56,405 nucleotides of DNA. It comes from Actinomycetota bacterium. GTDB lineage: Bacteria > Actinomycetota > Actinomycetes > Nanopelagicales > Nanopelagicaceae. A program made the position numbers and the translations under genes. Each line of letters begins with the position of its first letter. Position 1 is the stretch's first letter. The DNA is taken from NCBI GenBank assembly GCA_016870895.1, contig VGAA01000001.1, forward strand, positions 77,157 through 133,561. Direction: 5' to 3'. This document shows positions 23,147-32,480 of the stretch, piece by piece. Under the pieces are notes generated by a model, which was not told where the DNA came from, made no database searches, and worked only from the letters and a program-made list of their open reading frames with translations.

Positions 23147-24960
23147 GCCAAGATCAGATAGTTCAAGACAGAATTCGAAAAGTAGTAGCCGTTTTAATTA
23201 TTATAATGATGTTGTTCGGATTAAGATTAATTGAAATTCAAGCAATTCGTGCCCAAGAGTATGTTGAAAAAGTAGATATTGAATTAAATAAATCAGCGAC
23301 CTTGCTAGCGCCTAGAGGTGCTATTTTTGATAAGAACGGTGTGGAGCTAGCTAGGAGTATTTCGGCTATAAACATTGCCGTTGATCAAACGGTTGTAAAT
23401 GATCCAATAAATGCTGCAAAACTAGTTGCACCAATACTTGGCTTAAATGAGTCTGAATTAATTCTAAACCTAACTGGCCAGCGGCGCTATGTGTTGATAG
23501 CAAAGAATATAGAACCTTCAAAATGGCGAGATGTTTACGCCGCTCTTACCGCCTATAACATTGCAATTTTAAAAACACCAGAAGGAATAAGTAAGCGAAT
23601 CGGTGGATTTGTCCCTGAGCGTAGTTATATTAGAGAGTATCCAACTGGGAAATTGAGTTCTTCTTTAGTAGGCATTATCAATGATCAGGGAGCTGGCGCA
23701 TCTGGTATTGAGAGTAGTTTAAATTCAATCCTCACTGGAACCAATGGAAAATATGTCTATGCAAATGGGCGCGGAAATATTATTCCTGGTTCTGAGCAGA
23801 TTCGTATCGAGACAAAATCAGGCACAAGTATTCGACTGACAATTGATCGAGATGTTCAATGGGTAGCCCAGAATGCAATAAGTCAAGCGGTGGCAGCAGC
23901 AAGAGCTGAATCAGGCACTGTAATTGTTATGGATCCAAAAACTGGCCATATTTTAGCTCAAGCTAGTGCTCCTACATTTGACCCAAATAACTCAGAAAGT
24001 ATTACCCAAAATAGGTTACGAAATCCTTCGGTACAGGAAGTCTATGAGCCCGGATCAACTGGCAAAGTAATAACTGTGGCCGCAGCGCTAGAGGAAAAGC
24101 TCGTTACTCCAAATACAGTTTTTTCAATTCCCTATTCATTACAAGTTGCTGGTGAAACATTCAGAGATCATGAAAAACATCCACTACAAAGACTTACTAC
24201 TACTGGGTTATTGGCAGTTTCGAGTAACACAGGTTCCATCAAACTCGGCCAAGTGTTAGGCAAGTATGCTCTTTATAGCTACTTGAAAAAGTTTGGTATT
24301 GGTGAAAATACAAATTCAAAATTGCCTGGAGAGTCTGCTGGAATTTTGCACCCAGTCAAGGATTGGTCTGGTACATCACTACCTACTATTGCATTTGGTC
24401 AGGGTTATTCAGTAACTGCGATGCAAGCTACTTCAGTATTTGCCACTATTGCAAATGATGGTGTTCGGGTAAAACCAACAATTTTGGCGGGATTAGTTGA
24501 TCAAACTGGAAAGTTTACAGCTTCAGAAAAATCTGAATCTATTCAAGTACTAAGTCAGCAAACCGCTCAAAGTCTTCGCAAAATGATGGAAAGTGTTGTT
24601 TCTCCAAACGGTACCGCGCCATCTGCTGCAATTGAGGGATACCGTGTTGCTGGTAAAACCGGAACCGCAGAAAGATATAACTCAAATTGCGGCTGCTACA
24701 GCGGATATACCGCTTCATTTATCGGCTTTGCTCCCGCTGATCAACCAAAATACGTAGTTAATGTAACTATTCAAGATCCAAAGGGAATGCACTGGGGTGG
24801 GGTGCTTGCAGGTCCAGTATTCAAAAAAGTTATGAGTTTTGTACTTCAGAATCAGCGGATAAAACCTACACCTGTATCTGAGACACACCTATCGCTAACT
24901 GAAGCAGCTTTAAAAAGTAAAATACTAGCCAATAAAAATTCTAAGAAGGCTGGGGCATAA
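23143..24960 (+). CDS. ftsI: Division-specific transpeptidase FtsI (class B PBP)
   Basis: 605-residue penicillin-binding protein crosslinking septal peptidoglycan. N-terminal membrane anchor near residues 11-27, pedestal domain with RGAIFDKNGVELA, then the transpeptidase domain with SxxK in YEPGSTGKV (about residue 304), SxN in VSSNTGSI and KTGTAE near 510. The start overlaps ftsL by four bases (ATGA) and the stop is one base before murE. Family partner of FtsW, encoded further down the cluster. A GCYSGY segment after KTGTAE adds two close Cys residues (NCGC), which is uncommon at this position in the catalytic domain. Confidence 0.96.
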   Translation: MSQDQIVQDRIRKVVAVLIIIMMLFGLRLIEIQAIRAQEYVEKVDIELNKSATLLAPRGAIFDKNGVELARSISAINIAVDQTVVNDPINAAKLVAPILGLNESELILNLTGQRRYVLIAKNIEPSKWRDVYAALTAYNIAILKTPEGISKRIGGFVPERSYIREYPTGKLSSSLVGIINDQGAGASGIESSLNSILTGTNGKYVYANGRGNIIPGSEQIRIETKSGTSIRLTIDRDVQWVAQNAISQAVAAARAESGTVIVMDPKTGHILAQASAPTFDPNNSESITQNRLRNPSVQEVYEPGSTGKVITVAAALEEKLVTPNTVFSIPYSLQVAGETFRDHEKHPLQRLTTTGLLAVSSNTGSIKLGQVLGKYALYSYLKKFGIGENTNSKLPGESAGILHPVKDWSGTSLPTIAFGQGYSVTAMQATSVFATIANDGVRVKPTILAGLVDQTGKFTASEKSESIQVLSQQTAQSLRKMMESVVSPNGTAPSAAIEGYRVAGKTGTAERYNSNCGCYSGYTASFIGFAPADQPKYVVNVTIQDPKGMHWGGVLAGPVFKKVMSFVLQNQRIKPTPVSETHLSLTEAALKSKILANKNSKKAGA

Positions 24961-24961
24961 A

Positions 24962-26431
24962 ATGATGTCACCCACTTCTATCAGCGCTACAAAGCAATTA
25001 GCAGATTTTGATTCTGAAATATTTAATAAAAGTATTGAAGTAACTGGTATCTCAATAAATTCAGAAGATATTCAAAAAGGTGATCTATTTGTAGCGCTAC
25101 CAGGGGCTAAAACCCATGGATCAAATTTTTTAGATACTGCAATCAAAAATGGGGCAGTAGCAGTCCTTAGTGACATTCCAATTAATTCTTCTATTCCAAG
25201 TTTTGTGTGTGCTTCACCTCGTCAAATACTCGGGGAACTTTCTGCATGGTTTTTTGATTATCCATTTAAAAAACTTACCTCTGTTGGAATTACTGGCACC
25301 AATGGAAAAACTACTACGACTGATTTAATTAATCAGCTATGGGAGCTTAATAGTATTAGTTCTGGATTAATCGGAACGCTGGGCACGCGCTTTAAGTCTA
25401 ACTTTGAACCTGGAACTAAAACTACACCTGAAGCTAATGAACTTCAGCAAGTCGCAGCACAAATGGTGAAAGAAGGCATAAAACATTTGGTCATGGAGGT
25501 AAGTAGCCATGCAATTGAACAATTAAGAATAAAAGGATGTAGGTACAAGGTTGCTGGCTTTACAAATTTAACTCAAGATCATCTTGACTATCACATTAAC
25601 ATGGAAAATTACTTTAGGGCAAAAGCCACATTATTTACTGAGGAGTATGCTGAACAAGCACTTATAAATATTGACAATTCTTATGGAGTTGAGTTGCTAA
25701 AAATCACTAAAATTCCTAAATTAACAATCTCAAGAATAGGTAATACTGCTGATTGGTATTTCTCGAAAGTAATTTCAAAAGATTTCGGATACGAGGTTGA
25801 GATAAGCAGTAAATTTGGCAATAATATTTCTGGAAATTTTGGATTTAAGGGTGAATTTAATTTAGATAATTTACTTCTTGCAGTTGTTTCAGCAAGTTTG
25901 ACTGGACTGTCTGATTTACAGATTTCTAATTCTTTATCGAAATTAAAGTCGGTACCAGGCAGACTGGAGCAAATTTATTTGGGACAAGGATTTACTGCTT
26001 TAGTAGATTATGCTCACACGCCGGATGCGGTGACAAGGGTGTTAAAAGCTGTTCGGAATTTCACTACCGGTAAAGTGATATCGGTTTTAGGCTGTGGTGG
26101 TGAAAGAGATAAGGCTAAGAGGCCATTAATGGGCGCTGCCTTATTTAATGAAAGTGATCTGCCAATATTTACCAGCGATAACCCACGGGGTGAATCTGCC
26201 GAGCAAATTCTTAAGGAAATGACAGATGGCCTAGATGTAAAACTAAAAGGCTCGGTAGTTAGTGATCGAAAAGCCGCTATTTTATTTGCTTGTCAGCAGG
26301 CTAAAGCCGGAGATTGTGTAGTCATTCTTGGGAAAGGCCATGAGATAGGTCAAGAGATTAGCGGCACCACCTATCCATTTGATGATCGAATTGAGTTGGC
26401 TAATGCGATTAAGCAGGTGAGTAGCCAATGA
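24962..26431 (+). CDS. murE: UDP-MurNAc-L-Ala-D-Glu ligase MurE
   Basis: ATP-dependent ligase adding the third stem amino acid. The 489 residues contain GVGITGTNGKTTTT-type P-loop (here VGITGTNGKTTTT), the VMEVSSHAIEQLR motif, GFTNLTQDHLDYH and YAHTPDAV. The substrate-selecting motif is DNPRGESAEQ; DNPR is the hallmark of meso-diaminopimelate ligases, so this organism likely has mDAP peptidoglycan. It begins one base after ftsI (ATG ATG, either usable) and overlaps murF by ATGA. Confidence 0.96.
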   Translation: MMSPTSISATKQLADFDSEIFNKSIEVTGISINSEDIQKGDLFVALPGAKTHGSNFLDTAIKNGAVAVLSDIPINSSIPSFVCASPRQILGELSAWFFDYPFKKLTSVGITGTNGKTTTTDLINQLWELNSISSGLIGTLGTRFKSNFEPGTKTTPEANELQQVAAQMVKEGIKHLVMEVSSHAIEQLRIKGCRYKVAGFTNLTQDHLDYHINMENYFRAKATLFTEEYAEQALINIDNSYGVELLKITKIPKLTISRIGNTADWYFSKVISKDFGYEVEISSKFGNNISGNFGFKGEFNLDNLLLAVVSASLTGLSDLQISNSLSKLKSVPGRLEQIYLGQGFTALVDYAHTPDAVTRVLKAVRNFTTGKVISVLGCGGERDKAKRPLMGAALFNESDLPIFTSDNPRGESAEQILKEMTDGLDVKLKGSVVSDRKAAILFACQQAKAGDCVVILGKGHEIGQEISGTTYPFDDRIELANAIKQVSSQ

Positions 26432-27807
26432 TCAGTATTTCAGCCAAGAAGTTTGCCGATATTGTTGATGGAAAGCTAAGTAACATTCCAGAGGAATTTG
26501 TTATAGATCAACTACCTATTATTAATTCAAAGTTAGCAACAAATGGTACATTTTTTGTAGCTTTTAAGGGTGCTCAAGTCGATGGTCATGATTTTGTTAC
26601 TGAAGCAATTGAAAATGGGTCAGCATTCGCTATTGTTTCAAAAAGCATTGATGCACCATCAGTCTTAGTAAAAGATGTTGGTCTAGCTCTACTAGCGATT
26701 GCTAATTATGTACGAAATAACATTCAAGGATTGAAGGTTATTGGTATAACTGGTTCTCAAGGGAAAACAACGACAAAAGAGTTTTTATACTCAATTTTAA
26801 GACAATTAGGAGAAACTGTAGCAACTGAAGGAAACTTAAATACAGAAATTGGCGTACCACTTACTATCCTAAGATGCAAGGAAAATACTAGGTATTGTAT
26901 TTTAGAAATGGGGGCTAGGCACGAAGGTGATATTTTAAAACTAACTAAGGTTGCAGAACCTGATGTAGGTGTAGTTTTAGTAGTTGGCACAGCACATATC
27001 GGCGAGTTTGGGTCTGTAGAAAAAATAGCAAGAACAAAAGGAGAGCTCATTGCTGGTTTGAGCAATAGTGCAACTGCAGTTTTAGGAAGTTACGATTCTT
27101 GGACTCCAAAAATGGCCGATGGTATGTCCATAAGAAAGATTTCATTTGGTGATCAACAAGAAATTAGAGCCGCAGATGTAGAAATACACGGTGGGTATGC
27201 ACACTTTGATTTAGTTACTCCAAGCGGCAGAAATTCAGTTTCACTTCAAGTTATTGGAGAGCAGCAAATACCAAATGCTCTTGCTGCTTCTGCTGCAGCT
27301 TATGCCTTGGAAGTATCTAATGAGAATATCGCTACTGGGCTTACACTAGCAAAACCAAGTAGCAAGTGGCGTATGGAAGTTACGGAAACTAAAGGAATTC
27401 AATTTATAAATGATTATTACAACGCTAATCCAGAAAGCATGAGAGCCGCTATAAAAACCCTGGTTCTACTTAGCCAAGAAAGCGGTGGATCTTCATGGGC
27501 AATTCTTGGAAAGATGCATGAATTAGGCTCAATCGAAATTTCAGCACATAAGGAAATTGTTAAATTTTGCAGTGATTTAAGTGTAGATCATTTAGTGAGT
27601 GTAGGAACTGATCTATATAAGATGGCGGGCGATCAAAAAAATACCAAACATATGCTCTTTCATAACTGCTCAGATGTAAGCGCTGTTTTACAGTTAGTCG
27701 ATAACTTTTCAGTAGGGGATGTTGTTTTATTAAAAGCTTCAAGGTCAGAAAAATTTGAAGATTTAGCCCAAGCGATAAACTTAAGATGGAATGGAGAGCG
27801 ACTGTGA
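26428..27807 (+). CDS. murF: UDP-MurNAc-tripeptide--D-Ala-D-Ala ligase MurF
   Basis: Adds D-Ala-D-Ala to complete the cytosolic pentapeptide precursor. The 459-residue protein has an N-terminal substrate domain, the ATP loop GITGSQGKTTTKEF near 108-121, EGNLNTEIGVPLTIL, LEMGARHEGDI, GTAHIGEFGS and the late INDYYNANPESM. Start overlaps murE (ATGA) and the stop overlaps the GTG start of mraY (GTGA). No ddl gene is present in this window, so the D-Ala-D-Ala ligase must be encoded elsewhere. Confidence 0.96.
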   Translation: MISISAKKFADIVDGKLSNIPEEFVIDQLPIINSKLATNGTFFVAFKGAQVDGHDFVTEAIENGSAFAIVSKSIDAPSVLVKDVGLALLAIANYVRNNIQGLKVIGITGSQGKTTTKEFLYSILRQLGETVATEGNLNTEIGVPLTILRCKENTRYCILEMGARHEGDILKLTKVAEPDVGVVLVVGTAHIGEFGSVEKIARTKGELIAGLSNSATAVLGSYDSWTPKMADGMSIRKISFGDQQEIRAADVEIHGGYAHFDLVTPSGRNSVSLQVIGEQQIPNALAASAAAYALEVSNENIATGLTLAKPSSKWRMEVTETKGIQFINDYYNANPESMRAAIKTLVLLSQESGGSSWAILGKMHELGSIEISAHKEIVKFCSDLSVDHLVSVGTDLYKMAGDQKNTKHMLFHNCSDVSAVLQLVDNFSVGDVVLLKASRSEKFEDLAQAINLRWNGERL

Positions 27808-28862
27808 GAGGAATACTACTTTCGGGTGGAATTTCAGCCATCTTTGCTTTTTTTGCAACGCCTGGACTTATTAGATTATTAGCAAAAAAAGGATATGGCC
27901 AAATCATTCGCGATGATGGCCCAACTTCACATCATGTAAAGAGGGGTACACCGACCATGGGTGGATTGGCATTAATCGCTGCCATGCTAGTTGGGTACTT
28001 TGTAAGCCATTTAATTACTGGGATTGCAACCACCACCTCTGCACTGTTAGTAATTGGACTGGTAGTTGGCTTAGGAATTGTCGGGTTTGTTGATGATTGG
28101 TTAAAGGTAGCCAAGCAGAGATCTCTTGGATTGAATGCCAAACAAAAATTATTGGGTCAGGCAGTAGTAGCTGGCGCCTTTGGATACGCAGGTTTGCAAT
28201 TTCCTGATGAAACTGGACTAACGCCTATTTCAAGTTATTTATCTACTGTAAGAGACACTTCAATCAAGCTTGCATTAGCAGTAGTAATACTTTGGGTAAT
28301 AGTTATGGTTTTAGGAACTAGTAATGGCGTCAACTTAACTGATGGATTAGATGGTCTAGCAACTGGTGCTGCCGTAATGGTGTTTACCTCATTTATCTTG
28401 ATAGGAGTTTGGGAGTTTGGACAAAGCTGTGCTATTTCACCCGGAGTTAAATGTTACGCTGTAAGGGATCCACTTGATTTAGCTGTTTTGGCTGCCGCGT
28501 TTGCTGGTGCATGTGGTGGATTCTTATGGTGGAATGCATCTCCTGCAAAAATATTCATGGGTGATGTTGGTTCCTTAGCACTAGGTGGCGCAATAGCGGG
28601 TATTGCGATCACATTGCGAACTCAATTATTACTTGCAGTATTAGGGTTCATTTTTGTTCTTATAACTGCATCGGTAATAATTCAAGTTTTATACTTTAAA
28701 ATATCTGGAGGTAAGCGAGTTTTTAAAATGGCACCACTCCAGCATCATTTTGAATTAATAGGCTGGGGCGAAGTAACAATAGTTATTAGATTTTGGATTA
28801 TTGCCAGCCTTGGTGTTGCTGCCGGACTTGGTTTGTTTTATGCGCAGTGGGTAGCGCTGTAA
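27804..28862 (+). CDS. mraY: Phospho-N-acetylmuramoyl-pentapeptide-transferase MraY
   Basis: Transfers phospho-MurNAc-pentapeptide to undecaprenyl phosphate, making lipid I. Ten-helix membrane enzyme, 352 residues from the GTG at 27804 (MRGILLSGG), which forms a GTGA overlap with murF, follows GGAGAG, and matches the actinobacterial N-terminus; the longer ATG frame from 27786 adds six residues. Motifs: GPTSHHVKRGTPTMGGL, GFVDDWLKV with the catalytic DD, SNGVNLTDGLDGLATG, FMGDVGSLALGG and APLQHHFEL. One base separates its stop from the murD start region. Confidence 0.96.
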   Translation: MRGILLSGGISAIFAFFATPGLIRLLAKKGYGQIIRDDGPTSHHVKRGTPTMGGLALIAAMLVGYFVSHLITGIATTTSALLVIGLVVGLGIVGFVDDWLKVAKQRSLGLNAKQKLLGQAVVAGAFGYAGLQFPDETGLTPISSYLSTVRDTSIKLALAVVILWVIVMVLGTSNGVNLTDGLDGLATGAAVMVFTSFILIGVWEFGQSCAISPGVKCYAVRDPLDLAVLAAAFAGACGGFLWWNASPAKIFMGDVGSLALGGAIAGIAITLRTQLLLAVLGFIFVLITASVIIQVLYFKISGGKRVFKMAPLQHHFELIGWGEVTIVIRFWIIASLGVAAGLGLFYAQWVAL

Positions 28863-28863
28863 T

Positions 28864-30216
28864 ATGAATTTTATTGAAAGTTTAAATGGTAAAAATTGCC
28901 TTGTAGTTGGTGCAGGAGTCACTGGGATGGCCGTCCAGAAGGCATTAAGTAACTTTGGCGCTAAGGTGGTTGTTTTTGATGAGAAAAAAAATAGCCAAAG
29001 TGGTGTGGTTAATACAATTCCTGATGAAATTCATCTAGCAGTTGTTTCTCCAGGATGGCGGTTAGAACATCAAGTCATAAAAGATCTTCGCAAAAGTGGA
29101 GCACAAATAATCAGTGAGATTGATTTTGCCTGGGAGGTAAAGAATGTCTTAGCTCCAAATCAGAAATGGATCGCACTTACAGGCACTAATGGCAAAACCA
29201 CAACAATCAAGATGGTTGAATCTATTTTTAACTCTGCCAACATAAAGGGTAAAGCTTGCGGCAATGTTGGTGAAACTGTAATTGAAGCGGTGTGCCGGCA
29301 AGAGCCTTTCGATTACTTAGCGCTAGAACTTTCATCTTTTCAAATTGAGTGGAGTAATATTGCAAGGTTTGAGGCGATAGCGTTGCTCAATATATCTGAG
29401 GACCATATTGACTGGCACGGAACTTATAAAAAATATCTTGCGGCAAAGTTAAAGCTCATAACTCATTCAAAGGTGATAATTGCAAATAAGAGTGATCCTA
29501 TATTGGCTACCAAATTAAAAAATCAAGAGGTCATTTGGTTTTCACTTTCCACACCTAGTAAAGGTGAGTTAGGTCTGGTCGAGGAATTACTAGTTGATCG
29601 GGCTTTTGCTGGCTCAAAAGATCATGCGCACGAGATTGCTGAGTTGGCTGATGTGAAGCCTCCAGTGCCTCACAATGTATCCAATGCGCTTGCAGCAGCC
29701 GCCCTTGCTCTAGCAATTGGTATTGATAACAAAGATATTAAAACCGGATTAAGTAAGTTCACCCCTGATCACCATCGTATGGAGTTAGTTCTTGAGGCAG
29801 GCGGTGTTAGGTGGATTGATGATTCGAAAGCAACTAATCCTCATGCAGCAATTGCATCTCTGCTTTCGAATTTCAATATCATTTGGATTGCAGGCGGCCT
29901 TGCCAAGGGTGCAAGTATGGATGAATTAGTTCAAAGATGTTCAAATAGAATTAAGTCTGTTTTACTAATTGGTGAAGACAAAGAATTGATTGCTGATACT
30001 TTTGTAAAATTTTCAAAGAGCGTACCAATAAAGAAATTTGAAAAAAGCACTGATTCAAAACAACTAATGTGGGAAGTGGTAAGTCACGCAAAGTCCATTG
30101 CAGTACCCGGAGACACGGTTTTACTTGCTCCTGCCTGCGCATCTATGGACCAGTTTGCTTCATATGCTGAAAGAGGGGAATTGTTTTCAGCGGCTGTTCG
30201 GGAGTTAGCTAAATGA
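28864..30216 (+). CDS. murD: UDP-MurNAc-L-alanine--D-glutamate ligase MurD
   Basis: Adds D-glutamate to UDP-MurNAc-L-Ala. The 450 residues show an N-terminal Rossmann-like domain (CLVVGAGVTGMAVQKAL), ATP loop IALTGTNGKTTTI, GNVGETVIEA, LSSFQIEW, NISEDHIDWH, and the C-terminal DDSKATNPHAA and IWIAGGLAKGA. Its end overlaps the ftsW start by ATGA. It lies in the usual slot between mraY and ftsW. Confidence 0.96.
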   Translation: MNFIESLNGKNCLVVGAGVTGMAVQKALSNFGAKVVVFDEKKNSQSGVVNTIPDEIHLAVVSPGWRLEHQVIKDLRKSGAQIISEIDFAWEVKNVLAPNQKWIALTGTNGKTTTIKMVESIFNSANIKGKACGNVGETVIEAVCRQEPFDYLALELSSFQIEWSNIARFEAIALLNISEDHIDWHGTYKKYLAAKLKLITHSKVIIANKSDPILATKLKNQEVIWFSLSTPSKGELGLVEELLVDRAFAGSKDHAHEIAELADVKPPVPHNVSNALAAAALALAIGIDNKDIKTGLSKFTPDHHRMELVLEAGGVRWIDDSKATNPHAAIASLLSNFNIIWIAGGLAKGASMDELVQRCSNRIKSVLLIGEDKELIADTFVKFSKSVPIKKFEKSTDSKQLMWEVVSHAKSIAVPGDTVLLAPACASMDQFASYAERGELFSAAVRELAK

Positions 30217-31397
30217 AGCAAAGCCTTGAAAACAGTGGATACTCTAAAATTTTTGCGCGACCAGAACTGCCTTTCTATTTGATCCTCTGGAGTACAGTAT
30301 TTCTAGTAGCTCTTGGTCTAACCATGGTTTTATCTGCTTCGACAGTTACGTCTTTGCAGGAAAACGGTAACTCATACTCTATTTTCACACGTCAATTCTT
30401 CTTTTTGATAATTGGCACCGCAGCAGCATATTGGGCCTATAAAGTTCGGGGCACAGTTTGGCTTAGGATTGCAAGAATTTCACTTACAGTTTCAATTCTT
30501 ACTCTTTTATTGCCCTTTGTTTCTTTTCTTGGCAAGGATGTTAAAGGAAATAGAAACTGGATTGAATTCTGGGGTTTTACTTTACAGCCATCTGAATTTG
30601 CAAAGCTTGGTCTAATTCTTTGGTGTGCCTATCAGCTTAAAAATATTGACACAAATCGTAATGGTAGTAGCAGCCTCTTGGTCCTACTACCTGCAATAGG
30701 GGTTATGGCATTAATTATTTTGATTCAGAAAGATTTAGGCACGGCATTATTAATTCTAATGATATTCATAGGTATTTTGTTTATAGCTGGGGCACCTTTG
30801 AAACTTTTTCTATCAGTATTTGTTACCGGAATTGTTATTGGTAGTGTGTTTGTTTTCAGTAGTCCTTATCGGATGGATCGATTCGCTGCGCTTTTTGATC
30901 CATTTGATGAAAGGTATTATAAATTTTCTGGGTGGCAACCAGCTCATAGCATTATGGGATTGGCAAGTGGTGGTTTATGGGGTAGTGGTTTAGGCGCCAG
31001 TAAACAAAAGTGGGCTAATTTGGCTGAGGCCCATACAGATTTTATCTTTTCGGTAATTGGTGAAGAGCTGGGCTTGCTCGGTTCGTTACTTGTTTTAGGA
31101 CTTTATTCAGCTCTTATTTACGCGATAGTAAGAGTTGCTTTAAAAACTAAGGATAACTTCTCGCGATATGCTACCGCTGCTATTGCATGTTGGTTTATCG
31201 CCCAAGTGGCTATCAATATTGGTTCGGCTACATCATTGATTCCAGTAATTGGAGTTACCTTGCCATTCATTTCTTATGGTGGATCTTCGTTACTTGCAAA
31301 TTTACTTGCTGTTGGATTTGTTTTAGGTGTGGCTAGAAGAACCCCAGAGATTTCATATGGAATTAAGGCAAACCAAATTAGAAGGTCCTCTATATGA
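30213..31397 (+). CDS. ftsW: SEDS peptidoglycan polymerase FtsW
   Basis: Lipid II polymerase of the division septum, 394 residues with about ten membrane helices. SEDS signatures: GLTMVLSASTV near the N-terminus, KGNRNWIEFWGFTLQPSEFAKL (about residues 110-132), QKDLGTALLI, the catalytic-loop region YKFSGWQPAHSIMGLASGGLWGSGLG (about 230-255), AHTDFIFSVIGEELGL and ATSLIPVIGVTLPFISYGGSS. Overlaps murD and murG by ATGA on both sides. Works with FtsI above. Confidence 0.96.
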   Translation: MKQSLENSGYSKIFARPELPFYLILWSTVFLVALGLTMVLSASTVTSLQENGNSYSIFTRQFFFLIIGTAAAYWAYKVRGTVWLRIARISLTVSILTLLLPFVSFLGKDVKGNRNWIEFWGFTLQPSEFAKLGLILWCAYQLKNIDTNRNGSSSLLVLLPAIGVMALIILIQKDLGTALLILMIFIGILFIAGAPLKLFLSVFVTGIVIGSVFVFSSPYRMDRFAALFDPFDERYYKFSGWQPAHSIMGLASGGLWGSGLGASKQKWANLAEAHTDFIFSVIGEELGLLGSLLVLGLYSALIYAIVRVALKTKDNFSRYATAAIACWFIAQVAINIGSATSLIPVIGVTLPFISYGGSSLLANLLAVGFVLGVARRTPEISYGIKANQIRRSSI

Positions 31398-32479
31398 AAA
31401 CAACAATTATTTTGGCAGGCGGTGGCACCGCAGGTCACGTGGAGCCTGCTCTCGCAGTTGCGCACTGGCTACGAAAAGCTAGGCCCGATTGGCAACTGTG
31501 CTTTGTAGGCACAAAAAACGGACTAGAAAATCAATTAGTCCCTAGTGCAGGTTTTGAATTAACGACCATTCCTAAAGTGTTGATGCCGCGACAGTTCACG
31601 CCATCAGTAATCATGTGGCCATTTAAATTAGTTTATGCAACTTGGAAATCACTAAGTATCTGTCGAAGTGCGAATTTAGTTATTGGTTTTGGTGGCTATG
31701 CTAGCCCGCCGATTTATCTTGCTGCAGCATTACTGCGGAAACCCATATATTTGCACGAAGCAAATGCTATTCCTGGATGGGCCAATCGATTAGGAGCGCT
31801 ATTTGCGAAAGAAATATTTATTGCATTTAGCAGAGCGGGCAATAAAGTTGGCAGATGGCGAAATGCCAAATTAATTGGAATGCCGATTCGTTCTGAAATT
31901 ATAGAGAACAGTGGAAAATCTTTAGAACTTAAATCAAGTATTAGAATTTCTCAACTTGAAAAATGGCGCTTAGCAGTTGATAAACCAACAATTTTAGTAT
32001 TTGGAGGCTCGCAAGGCTCAAGACATATCAACGAAGCCATTTTACAGACATTATCATTTTTCACTGAGAAGGGTATTCAGGTCGTGCACTCGGTCGGAAG
32101 AAGTAATCCTCTTCCGACAAGTACTGAAAATTATTTACCATTGGCATATATAGATGATATGCCAGCCGCTTATCAATCCTGTGATTTAGTGATTGCTAGA
32201 AGTGGTGCCCTAACCTGTGCTGAGCTAGCAGCGGTAGGAAAATTTGCAATCCTAATTCCATTGCCTATTGGAAATGGTGAGCAATCAGCAAACGCCTTAG
32301 ATTTGCAAACTATCGGCGCAGCTCAGGTAATAGATGATAATAAGTTCAATGCTGACTGGCTAATTAGTAACTGGGATGAAATTTGGCGAACATCTAGAGA
32401 ATACAAACCCCTTTCAATTCCAAAATTTGATGCAAGCCAGATTATTGGTACGGCAATCATCGAAGAGGTAGAAAAATAG
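31394..32479 (+). CDS. murG: Lipid II synthase MurG (GlcNAc transferase)
   Basis: Peripheral membrane GT-B glycosyltransferase converting lipid I to lipid II. The 361 residues contain GGGTAGHVEPALAVA at the N-terminus, GFGGYASPPIYLAA, LHEANAIPGWANR, the C-terminal domain start ILVFGGSQGSRHINEA, and ARSGALTCAELAAVGKFAILIPLP with NGEQSANA. The glycine-rich loop normally reads GGTGGHxxPA; here one position is Ala (GGTAGHVEPA), a common variant. Overlaps ftsW by ATGA; murC begins one base after its stop. Confidence 0.96.
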   Translation: MKTTIILAGGGTAGHVEPALAVAHWLRKARPDWQLCFVGTKNGLENQLVPSAGFELTTIPKVLMPRQFTPSVIMWPFKLVYATWKSLSICRSANLVIGFGGYASPPIYLAAALLRKPIYLHEANAIPGWANRLGALFAKEIFIAFSRAGNKVGRWRNAKLIGMPIRSEIIENSGKSLELKSSIRISQLEKWRLAVDKPTILVFGGSQGSRHINEAILQTLSFFTEKGIQVVHSVGRSNPLPTSTENYLPLAYIDDMPAAYQSCDLVIARSGALTCAELAAVGKFAILIPLPIGNGEQSANALDLQTIGAAQVIDDNKFNADWLISNWDEIWRTSREYKPLSIPKFDASQIIGTAIIEEVEK

Positions 32480-32480
32480 C

